The position numbers and the translations under genes were made by a program. Shown piece after piece: positions 1 through 6,059 of a stretch of DNA of 6,897 nt (position 1 is its first letter; every line of letters starts with the position of its first letter). The stretch is from Xanthobacteraceae bacterium (lineage in GTDB: Bacteria > Pseudomonadota > Alphaproteobacteria > Rhizobiales > Xanthobacteraceae): positions 1-6,897 of the forward strand of contig JASHRR010001156.1 in the NCBI GenBank assembly GCA_030037185.1. The letters are read 5' to 3'. The notes beneath the pieces are model-generated. The model searched no databases, was not told where the DNA came from, and was given only the letters and a program-made list of their open reading frames with translations.

Positions 1-104
1 TCGAGGTGGCGGATGCCCAGCCGGCCGCGACCTATTACGGTGTCGTAGTCGATAGTGCCACCAACGAGCCGTGCGGTACTTTGTCGGTGCGCATCCTGCC
101 TTAG
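1..104 (+). CDS. C-terminal end of an unrecognised protein (5' partial)
   Basis: An open frame enters from the left edge and ends at TAG 102-104. The visible tail is about 33 residues. It is rich in Val, Ala and Thr and contains TYYGVVVDS and a final LSVRILP. The alternating hydrophobic pattern looks like the closing beta strands of a globular domain, but I cannot assign a family. It ends 27 nt before the polyprenyl synthase ATG on the same strand, so it is probably the upstream member of the same transcription unit. That no promoter-sized gap follows it supports this. The frame choice rests on it being open to the edge and closely spaced to the next gene, so a chance open frame cannot be excluded over so short a stretch. 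Confidence 0.5.
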   Translation, partial: EVADAQPAATYYGVVVDSATNEPCGTLSVRILP

Positions 105-120
105 GACGGCGATAACGCGC

Positions 121-125
121 GAGAG
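121..125 (+). promoter_or_regulatory. Ribosome binding site of the polyprenyl synthase
   Basis: GAGAG lies 6 nt before ATG 132. It is a modest Shine-Dalgarno match at good spacing and supports that start codon. Confidence 0.5.
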
Positions 126-131
126 CCTGTC

Positions 132-1166
132 ATGGAACAAGGTAAGGCCCCGACAGTGGTTCTTGAAACACTGGAAGAATACGGTGCCGTAACTCGCGCC
201 GCCATGAAGCCGTATTTTCCCGAGGGAAACCCGCGGCGACACTTATACGATTTGCTGCCGGAATATCCCTCGCGAGGAGGCAAGATGATGCGGTCCAGCC
301 TGTGTATCGCGACCGCGCGGGCCTTCGGCGCGAGCCTTGAGGACGCGCTTTATACCGCGGTGGCGATCGAGCTGATGCACAACGCCTTGCTGATTCATGA
401 CGACATCGAAGATGAGAGCGAGCAGCGGCGGGGCAGGCCCACGCTGCATGCTTTGCACGGGATTCCACTGGCGCTCAACGCGGGTGATGCGTTGACACTG
501 CTCAGCCTGCGTCCCTTGTTCGACAACTTCACCCGCATCGGCCCGCGGTTGGCCTATTCCATTGTCCGGGAAACCGAGCGCATGGCCTGGGAATCAGCGG
601 AAGGCCAGGCGATGGAGTTGGGATGGCGCAAGGACAATTGTAACAGCCTGAGCGACGCCGATTATCTCATCATGGTGCTGAAGAAGACGTGCTGGCTTGC
701 CTCCATCCATCCGAGCCGCGTCGGCGTGATGATCGGCACGCGCGATAGCACCGGTCTCGATCCCTTCAATCGCTTTGGGTTTTTTCTGGGCGCGGCCTTT
801 CAGATCCAGGATGATCTGCTGAACCTTGTAGAAGATGAGGCGTACGGCAAAGAGCTGAACGGCGACATTCTCGAGGGCAAGCGCACGCTCATGCTCAATC
901 ATGTTTACCGGCTGTCGTCGCGGCCGCAGCGCCAGCGACTGGCCGCGATTCTGGATTCCGAGCGCGAATTGCGCACGGCAGAGCAGGTTGGCTGGATCAG
1001 AGGGTTGATGGACGAATACGACTCGATCGCATATGCGCGCGGTATCGCGCATGGCCTCGCGGGAGCCGCCCTGCACGAATTCGCGTGCATTTATGACGTG
1101 TTGCCAAACTCACGCGATAAGCAGTTCATCCAGGGACTGGCGACCTGGATATTCCATCGGACGTGA
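132..1166 (+). CDS. Polyprenyl diphosphate synthase, geranylgeranyl-diphosphate-synthase-like
   Basis: This 344-aa all-alpha trans-isoprenyl diphosphate synthase should condense isopentenyl diphosphate with an allylic diphosphate in the cytoplasm. Seen: a substrate-binding GGKMMR at 49-54 (usual form GGKR.RP), the first Asp-rich motif DDIED at 90-94 followed by RRGRPT, a KKT motif at 185-187, and the second Asp-rich region FQIQDDLLN at 223-231 followed by YGKELNGD and EGKRT. The second motif is DDxxN rather than DDxxD, as in several eukaryotic-type and some bacterial GGPP synthases, so it need not impair activity. Ala85 and Leu86 lie 5 and 4 residues before the first motif, where aromatic residues normally limit products to C15. 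Their absence suggests C20 or longer (inference). Length fits the family. The ATG start has GAGAG 6 nt upstream. It is followed by the ADC-like gene after 85 nt, suggesting that its product feeds a local isoprenoid pathway. Exact chain length and symbol (crtE/ispA/ispB type) cannot be set from sequence alone. Confidence 0.93.
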   Translation: MEQGKAPTVVLETLEEYGAVTRAAMKPYFPEGNPRRHLYDLLPEYPSRGGKMMRSSLCIATARAFGASLEDALYTAVAIELMHNALLIHDDIEDESEQRRGRPTLHALHGIPLALNAGDALTLLSLRPLFDNFTRIGPRLAYSIVRETERMAWESAEGQAMELGWRKDNCNSLSDADYLIMVLKKTCWLASIHPSRVGVMIGTRDSTGLDPFNRFGFFLGAAFQIQDDLLNLVEDEAYGKELNGDILEGKRTLMLNHVYRLSSRPQRQRLAAILDSERELRTAEQVGWIRGLMDEYDSIAYARGIAHGLAGAALHEFACIYDVLPNSRDKQFIQGLATWIFHRT

Positions 1167-1176
1167 CGGCACGAAA

Positions 1177-1221
1177 CCTGAAATGCCATAAATCGCGACC
1201 TTACCGATCCGGCCTTTCAGG
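1177..1221 (+). repeat. Imperfect inverted repeat (stem-loop) between two genes
   Basis: CCTGAAATGCC at 1177-1187 pairs with GGCCTTTCAGG at 1211-1221. Ten of eleven positions are complementary, with a 23-nt loop between. No T-run follows, so it is not a standard rho-independent terminator. It lies 10 nt after the synthase stop and 30 nt before ATG 1252. It could be an intercistronic mRNA-stabilising or attenuating hairpin, or an operator. The long loop makes a chance repeat possible. Confidence 0.35.
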
Positions 1222-1240
1222 ACGTGAACCTTGCGAAATA

Positions 1241-1246
1241 AGAGGA
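1241..1246 (+). promoter_or_regulatory. Ribosome binding site that decides the start of the ADC-like gene
   Basis: AGAGGA ends 5 nt before ATG 1252. The same frame also opens at TTG 1231, preceded by AGGA at 1219-1222. The ATG has the better codon and the stronger site, so 1252 is preferred and the protein is 7 residues shorter than the longest open frame. Confidence 0.7.
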
Positions 1247-1251
1247 CGCAA

Positions 1252-4200
1252 ATGCCGCGTAACTCAAAGCCCGAATACGTCGACCCGGGGAGAAAAGAAG
1301 CGATTTCGTTCAAGCCGCCCTTCCTGTTCCGCAATGTGACCGCACGTGTGTTTCCGCTCAAAGCGAATATGGCGCGGCTGACGCAATTCTGCGATCAATA
1401 CCTCAACATGGACATCCCGCCCGAAATTGTCCACTTCACACCGGCGCTGCCGTACGTTTATTTCACGGCGCTGAATTACGGCAGGATGTCTGCCGCGTCC
1501 TTACAGGCGCAAGGCCTCGGCTGGGTGGCGCAGCATGAGGTGTGCTTCACGGTAGTGCTTCAGCAATGGCGCAAAATCCACGGTAAACTGAAATTCCAGG
1601 ACTGGGCGACCGTCTCGCCTTTCATCTTCGTCGACGCCCCGATGTCGCAGACCACAGGGCGCGATGTCTATGGCTGGCCGAAGGTTCTGGCGCGCATCGA
1701 GCCCCACACGCCGCTGTGGGCTACCCATCCGCGTTCGCCGACGCGTTTGTTCACCATGAGCACGAAGATGTTCGGCCGTGTCTATGCGGGCGAGGACGAA
1801 AAATCGTGTGTTTTGGTAGAGGTCGATCGCGACCCTGCGGCCTCGTATGCCGAATTTCCACCCGACCTGAATTGTCCGTGGTCCGTCACCACTGCTGTGC
1901 CCAATCTCATTCGCAGTTCGCTTTCCTTGATGGGCGACGCGGCTGACATCGTTACGGGACTGCGCCTGCGCGGTTACCCGGCTGGCCGGGATCTCGGCGC
2001 CTTGCCGAGGATGGCCGGTATGGCCGGCAGCTATATCAGGCATATGCTGCCCGGAATGCTGCTGCCGTCTTTTGGTCAGCGCCGTTCGCCGGGGGACGAT
2101 CCGGACGGGGCCCGGGTGTCACTCGCCGGGACGGTTGAGTTGAACAAGCCACCGCTAAACGCGCGAACTATTAACCTGAAGCAATTTCGTGATGCGGAAG
2201 ACCCGAACCTCGCCTGCTATAAGGCGCTGGTGGAATCCGACATGGGCGTTGACAGGTTCAACGGCGGCGGGCTGCTGGGAGATTGGGATTTGCTCCGGGG
2301 CGATCCCTCCGGCGGCTATACGGTCCGCATTTATCGATACACAGCGCAACCGATCATGGAGTTGCTGGGGATCGCGGTGGACGACACCGAGCCAAACCCG
2401 AGCGAGGGGTCGGTGGCGATATTGAAGCCGAGCTTTCCATTCTGGTCCGACGTCGATTTGTATTATGGCGCCGGACAAGTGCTTTGCTCAAAGGCACGGA
2501 AAGGTCCTTGGTTTAATGAATTCAACCCAACGGATGCCCTGCACGACGGCGCCCGTCTCATCCCCGCGGACATTGTGTACAACGACACTCTCGGCGCCGC
2601 CACGCAGCCCGTCGTCGGACCTTTTCATTTTCCAGATGTGACGGTGCAGGTTTATCCATTGCTAGCCGACCAGGCGCGACTCAACGACTTCGTTGACGGT
2701 TATTTGAACAAGCTTTTCAAGCCACCAAGAGATGGAAAGCCGAAAATGAAATTTGAGACCATGGGGGCCTACGCCTATCTGATCGTCAATGTGATTGGCG
2801 ACAAGCGCGGCACTATGTGGTCAAGCAACAACAATATTGGCTGGTGGGCCGAGCGTGAGGTGTCGTTCTGTATACCGGTCAAGTGGTACGACGAACACGA
2901 TAAGCTGATCAGTCTCGCCATGATCGAACCGTTTGTCTACGCTAACAAAGACCGGGCCGTCATCACCGATCGCGAGGTCAACGGTCGCAATTCGGTCGTG
3001 GCGACCATTGATAGCCCGAACGATGTCTGGATGTCGCCAGACGGACCGGCCAGCGAACGCCGGCTTTTGCATGTGGCTACCCAAATCTTTCCGGCTTTGA
3101 ACTTGGGCCAGCGGGCGGAGGAGCGCAAGTTGATTGAAATTGATCAATGCGACGTGCTGCCGCCTGAAGACAAAGAGGGATGGCGCGGTATAGCGGCTAC
3201 CTGGGGACGCTTCCTCGTTGACGACCTGAAACGCAAGACTTGGCTGGCGTCCGCCCAGAGTCGACAATTGGAGGACGCCAAGGCCCTTGCGCTGGAGATC
3301 CTCGCGCATGGTGCGCCGATGAACCGGATCACCCTGAAGCAATACCGCGACGCCGATGAAGTGGATCATGCCTGCTATCAGGCGCTAGTACATACACAGC
3401 GTGCGATCACCCGCGTCTACGATATCCGCGAAATCCAAGACCGTGTGCATGTGCGACTCCATCAGGTCGCTGGCCATCCGATTGCCCAGGTGCTCGGTTT
3501 GAAAATCAAAAGCGTTCATTCAGCAGCCGGCAACGTGGTTGATATTCTTCAGCCAATCCGACCGTTCTGGATGCACATCGCGATGAAAGAAGAACTCGGA
3601 TCAATCATCGGTACGGTCGATCCCGCGATAGGGCAGGATTCGTCAAATGAAAAGCGGTATGGTAGAAACAGGGTGTGGAAGTTCAGCCACCCTTGGTTTG
3701 GCGGCGATCGGCTGGAGGCGGATGGGGAGACCGCACGACGGCCGGCCGGCGGGCCTTATTTCCTGGCGGATCAGGATACGAGGGTCGGCCGATCGTTGGG
3801 CGCCCACGATTGGCTGGGTTCCCGCGATCGCGGCGGTAACAACCCCTACATCGATCTGAAAGATCATGCGACGAAATGGTTGCGCAATTCCTGGACCAAT
3901 GAACTGGCCTGGATCAAAGTCAACGTAAAGCAAGACAGTTGGACCGATTCTGACCTGGACAAAATCAAACGTAAACTTGAAAAAATCAAACAAGAACGAA
4001 AAGAAACCTGGTCCCCGACGGCACGCTTCGATCCCGAGATGTTCACGCAGTTTTTGAAGATGGAAGCGTCGTCGATCAACGATTTCTGCGATGCCCTTTC
4101 GATCGAAAATATGGTGGCTCTGGCGCGGGCGGCGGCACTGGCGGACCTGGCGCCAGCACGTCCAAGTGCGGCGGAGGCCGCATCGAGCTCGCAGGCTGGT

Positions 4201-4878
4201 GGCGGGTTGCCAGCCCAGGCTGGGACGCTGATGGAAGATCTCGAGAAGATGGGAGACGTTCTGAAACAAAATTATGATCCATCTTCACAATCGGTCAAAG
4301 AAATATTGGACGGCCTGTTGACCAAGGATAAAAACGACTTTGAAACTTGGGCAAATAGTCCGGGGCTTTGGGATGAACGGTTTCGTGGCCTGCCCGAAAG
4401 ATCTCGTCTGGCGTGGATCAAAAGGTTGCCCGCGAGCATGTCGGAGGAAATCTCTAAAGTGTTGACTAAACACCCTCCTACGCCCGTCCATAGCGGGCCG
4501 TTCATGGAGTTCCCCGTCGTTACGGTATCGGACGAAAATCTATTCGCCGAAATAGCCAAGCTTATCGAGATGCTTCACGTGTACGATGATTGGAAAGACC
4601 CCTCGCGTTGGCAACGCCTGACTCCAAAGGCAGCGGGAGAGTCCATCCGAAAGCTTGAGGAAGTGCAGGTCGTCCTGGAGAGTATCCTCAGTTGCGCGTG
4701 GGAGAACCGGGACGAGAAGACATTGAGAGACTCGGAACCTGAGGACTCAAAGCTCGAACATCGTATTCCGACCGGATCGGTGGGCTCGGAAGGCGATGAG
4801 TGGTTTGAGAAACAGGGGCTCTGTAAATGGGAAGATGGAGATGGAGACAAGCGGTGGTGGATTGTTCCGGCTCAATAG
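1252..4878 (+). CDS. Giant tandem acetoacetate-decarboxylase-fold protein with unrecognised C-terminal extension
   Basis: This is a 1208-aa cytosolic-looking protein with no signal peptide or clear membrane helix. Single-domain ADC is about 245 aa. Residues about 23-406 and 458-793 are two diverged copies of an ADC-like domain. Each has an opening F.F..VT..V.P strand, a GW.A..EV strand (90-97 and 530-537) whose Glu (96, 536) aligns with ADC Glu76, an R-(D/E)-V-x-G segment, an LKQ(F/Y)RDA...ACY(K/Q)ALV block (309 and 695), and a final PFW segment. In copy 1, GWPKV keeps the Schiff-base lysine (Lys144, aligned with Lys115 of the Clostridium acetobutylicum enzyme), while the neighbouring Lys116 position is Val145. 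In copy 2 the equivalent is GRNSV, so lysine is replaced by Ser581. Copy 1 has about 50 extra residues, including a Gly/Met-rich stretch (248-275). Residues about 794-1208 match no family I know. ADC-fold membership is well supported; the reaction is not. It could be decarboxylation, or aldol-dehydration chemistry as in some family members. Its place between a prenyl synthase and an oxidoreductase hints at small-molecule biosynthesis. Confidence 0.85.
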   Translation: MPRNSKPEYVDPGRKEAISFKPPFLFRNVTARVFPLKANMARLTQFCDQYLNMDIPPEIVHFTPALPYVYFTALNYGRMSAASLQAQGLGWVAQHEVCFTVVLQQWRKIHGKLKFQDWATVSPFIFVDAPMSQTTGRDVYGWPKVLARIEPHTPLWATHPRSPTRLFTMSTKMFGRVYAGEDEKSCVLVEVDRDPAASYAEFPPDLNCPWSVTTAVPNLIRSSLSLMGDAADIVTGLRLRGYPAGRDLGALPRMAGMAGSYIRHMLPGMLLPSFGQRRSPGDDPDGARVSLAGTVELNKPPLNARTINLKQFRDAEDPNLACYKALVESDMGVDRFNGGGLLGDWDLLRGDPSGGYTVRIYRYTAQPIMELLGIAVDDTEPNPSEGSVAILKPSFPFWSDVDLYYGAGQVLCSKARKGPWFNEFNPTDALHDGARLIPADIVYNDTLGAATQPVVGPFHFPDVTVQVYPLLADQARLNDFVDGYLNKLFKPPRDGKPKMKFETMGAYAYLIVNVIGDKRGTMWSSNNNIGWWAEREVSFCIPVKWYDEHDKLISLAMIEPFVYANKDRAVITDREVNGRNSVVATIDSPNDVWMSPDGPASERRLLHVATQIFPALNLGQRAEERKLIEIDQCDVLPPEDKEGWRGIAATWGRFLVDDLKRKTWLASAQSRQLEDAKALALEILAHGAPMNRITLKQYRDADEVDHACYQALVHTQRAITRVYDIREIQDRVHVRLHQVAGHPIAQVLGLKIKSVHSAAGNVVDILQPIRPFWMHIAMKEELGSIIGTVDPAIGQDSSNEKRYGRNRVWKFSHPWFGGDRLEADGETARRPAGGPYFLADQDTRVGRSLGAHDWLGSRDRGGNNPYIDLKDHATKWLRNSWTNELAWIKVNVKQDSWTDSDLDKIKRKLEKIKQERKETWSPTARFDPEMFTQFLKMEASSINDFCDALSIENMVALARAAALADLAPARPSAAEAASSSQAGGGLPAQAGTLMEDLEKMGDVLKQNYDPSSQSVKEILDGLLTKDKNDFETWANSPGLWDERFRGLPERSRLAWIKRLPASMSEEISKVLTKHPPTPVHSGPFMEFPVVTVSDENLFAEIAKLIEMLHVYDDWKDPSRWQRLTPKAAGESIRKLEEVQVVLESILSCAWENRDEKTLRDSEPEDSKLEHRIPTGSVGSEGDEWFEKQGLCKWEDGDGDKRWWIVPAQ
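1318..2469 (+). repeat. ADC-like domain, copy 1 (lysine kept)
   Basis: This is the first unit of an internal duplication within the large gene. By motif alignment to ADC, the lysine codon at 1681-1683 (AAG) encodes the Schiff-base residue. The Glu76 equivalent is kept. The Arg29 and Glu61 positions appear to be Val29 and Thr72, which is less certain because that region is more diverged. The spacing from the lysine motif to the LKQFRDA block is about 165 residues, against about 114 in copy 2. The difference is an insert that includes the Gly/Met-rich stretch. Confidence 0.75.
2623..3600 (+). repeat. ADC-like domain, copy 2 (lysine lost)
   Basis: This second unit begins with GPF.F, like the GPYKF of classical ADC. 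It shares with copy 1 the V.PL.A...RL..F.D.YLN opening, GW.A..EV, R(D/E)V.G, LKQ(F/Y)RDA and PFW motifs in the same order. The catalytic lysine codon position, 2992-2994, is TCG (Ser). The preceding Trp-Pro is Arg-Asn. It probably cannot form a Schiff base, so a structural, dimer-mimicking or substrate-binding role is likely. The duplication is visible in protein but not as close DNA identity, so it is old. Confidence 0.75.
3601..4875 (+). other. Unrecognised C-terminal extension of the ADC-like protein
   Basis: About 425 codons follow the second ADC-like unit in the same frame. In order they hold a Gly/Arg/Asp-rich segment (about residues 803-865), a short Lys/Glu-rich helix that could form a coiled coil (KIKRKLEKIKQERKE, about 904-918), an Ala/Ser/Gly/Pro-rich linker (about 955-990), mostly helical charged sequence, and an acidic, Trp-containing tail (KRWWIVPAQ). 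GC content drops in places: 22 of 60 at 3961-4020 and 23 of 60 at 4261-4320, against 42 of 60 in the next gene at 5341-5400. No known domain is evident. It may mediate protein-protein contacts or be a separately acquired module. Confidence 0.6.
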
Positions 4879-4937
4879 CCAGAAACTAACTGCGCACCGT
4901 TCATTGTCTGAAAGCCACTTGCCATGCCCCGCGACGC

Positions 4938-4942
4938 AGGAG
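4938..4942 (+). promoter_or_regulatory. Ribosome binding site upstream of the oxidoreductase
   Basis: AGGAG at 4938-4942 is the only strong Shine-Dalgarno site before the Rossmann motif. It sits 8 nt before the in-frame ATC at 4951. It is only 1 nt before GTG 4944, which is also in a different frame. The site therefore supports initiation at or near 4951 rather than at ATG 5065. Confidence 0.5.
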
Positions 4943-4950
4943 AGTGATTC

Positions 4951-6015
4951 ATCCCTGGCCACCTGCTGATCTACGGTGCCAGCGGCTACACGGGCCGGCT
5001 TCTCGCGGGCCACGCCCGCCTGCGCTGCATCAGCACCATCCTCGCGGGCCGGAGCCCGAGCCGAATGGAGTCCGTCGCGCGGGCATTGACCCTGCCATAC
5101 AAGGTGTTAGCACTGGAAAATCCACGCGAGCTGGACGCGGCGCTGCGTGACGTTACCGTCCTGATCAACGCCGCCGGGCCATTCGAAATCACCGCTCGGC
5201 CGATCGTGGAGGCCTGCCTGCGCACGGGTACGCACTACCTCGACGTTACCGGCGACCTGCCGATCTTGCAATATTTGCATGGCCTTGACCGGGCGGCGCG
5301 CGAGGCCGATGTTATGATCATGCCAGGCGCCGGCTTTGTCGTCGTGGCATCGGATTGCCTCGCGGCACATGTCGCGGCCCGCCTGCCGGACGCCCAATAC
5401 CTGTGGCTGGGTTTTTCGCGCGGCGACGCGATCTCACGCGGAAGCTTCACCTCTATGCTCGGTCTGATTGGCCAGGATGTGACCATACGGCGCGACGGGC
5501 GCCTGTGCACCGTTCCCATGGGGAGGCTGGAACGCGCGTTCGACTATGGTGGCGGCGGAAGACTCAGCATTGCGGTCCCCTGGCCCGACGCCTTTACCGC
5601 TTATTACACCACAAAAATTCCGAATATCGAGGGTTACCTGGAAGCCGATCTGTGCGCGCGGTCCGCCTCACAGATATCGTCGTTCTTCGCGGCGCCGCTC
5701 CGTCTCACGCCGGTCCGGAACCTGTTGACCCTGATGGCCCAGGCCTTGCCGGAAGGCCCGTCCGAGGCACAGCGCACGGCGACGCCCAAGGTGATCGTGG
5801 CTGAGGTGGAAGACCGGTATCGCCGGCGTGTTCGCGCCCGATTGCATACGCCGAATGTTTACACCTTCACGGCACTTGCGGCGCTCGCGATCGCGCAGCG
5901 TGTAGTCGATGGCGAAGCTCGGGCGGGTTTTCAAACCCCGGCCGCCGTTTATGGCCCGGACTTTATTCTGAGCTTTGAGGGCGTGCGCCGGGAAGAGATC
6001 ACCAAGCGTCGCTGA
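4951..6015 (+). CDS. Saccharopine-dehydrogenase-like NAD(P)-binding oxidoreductase (atypical start)
   Basis: This roughly 354-aa protein is of the saccharopine dehydrogenase NAD(P)-binding superfamily, the group that includes trans-acting enoyl reductases. Numbered from 4951, HLLIYGASGYTGR (4-16) is the first Rossmann strand and the GxxGxxG dinucleotide loop. AGRS follows after the second strand, LINAAGPF lies at 71-78, and ACLRTGTHYLDVTGD at 88-102 is a family hallmark. It is expected to act in the cytoplasm or at the membrane face as a hydride-transfer enzyme; the substrate is unknown. The start is odd. TGA at 4945-4947 closes the frame, and no ATG, GTG or TTG lies in frame before ATG 5065, which would delete the cofactor loop. 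ATC 4951, 8 nt after AGGAG, gives an initial MPGHLLIYG. CTG 4963 or 4966, or a one-base frameshift from GTG 4944, are alternatives. It lies 72 nt after the ADC-like gene and is likely co-transcribed. The family is certain; the start is not. Confidence 0.85.
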   Translation: MPGHLLIYGASGYTGRLLAGHARLRCISTILAGRSPSRMESVARALTLPYKVLALENPRELDAALRDVTVLINAAGPFEITARPIVEACLRTGTHYLDVTGDLPILQYLHGLDRAAREADVMIMPGAGFVVVASDCLAAHVAARLPDAQYLWLGFSRGDAISRGSFTSMLGLIGQDVTIRRDGRLCTVPMGRLERAFDYGGGGRLSIAVPWPDAFTAYYTTKIPNIEGYLEADLCARSASQISSFFAAPLRLTPVRNLLTLMAQALPEGPSEAQRTATPKVIVAEVEDRYRRRVRARLHTPNVYTFTALAALAIAQRVVDGEARAGFQTPAAVYGPDFILSFEGVRREEITKRR

Positions 6016-6059
6016 TCAACACGCTGTCCGGTCGGCAAGATGCACACCGAGCCTTTTCA

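Noticed and set aside
1501..2043. Reverse-strand open frame of 180 codons opposite ADC-like copy 1
   Set aside because: The forward frame carries conserved ADC motifs here, while the reverse translation has no recognisable motif and is Arg/His-rich.
3821..3836. CGCGATCGCG-type palindromes, also near 5886
   Set aside because: There are few copies, they lie within coding sequence and fit codon use at this GC content. There is no regular spacing to suggest a repeat family.
3640..3860. Possible frameshift in the large gene where the ADC homology ends
   Set aside because: The main frame stays open and continues into plausible protein, while the alternative frame there is Arg/Gly-rich with no motif. 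No indel is needed.
3643..4269. Reverse-strand open frame of about 208 codons inside the large gene
   Set aside because: It lies wholly under the 1208-aa gene and its sequence is Arg/Pro/Gln-rich with no domain pattern. It is typical antisense shadow of a GC-rich frame.
4944..5150. GTG-started 68-codon frame after AGGAG as a separate small gene
   Set aside because: The spacing to AGGAG is only 1 nt, and the frame runs out of register across the Rossmann motif of the oxidoreductase. It is kept only as a possible frameshift origin of that gene.
6016..6059. Bidirectional terminator between the convergent genes
   Set aside because: I see no convincing GC stem followed by a T-run in the 44 nt, so none is annotated.
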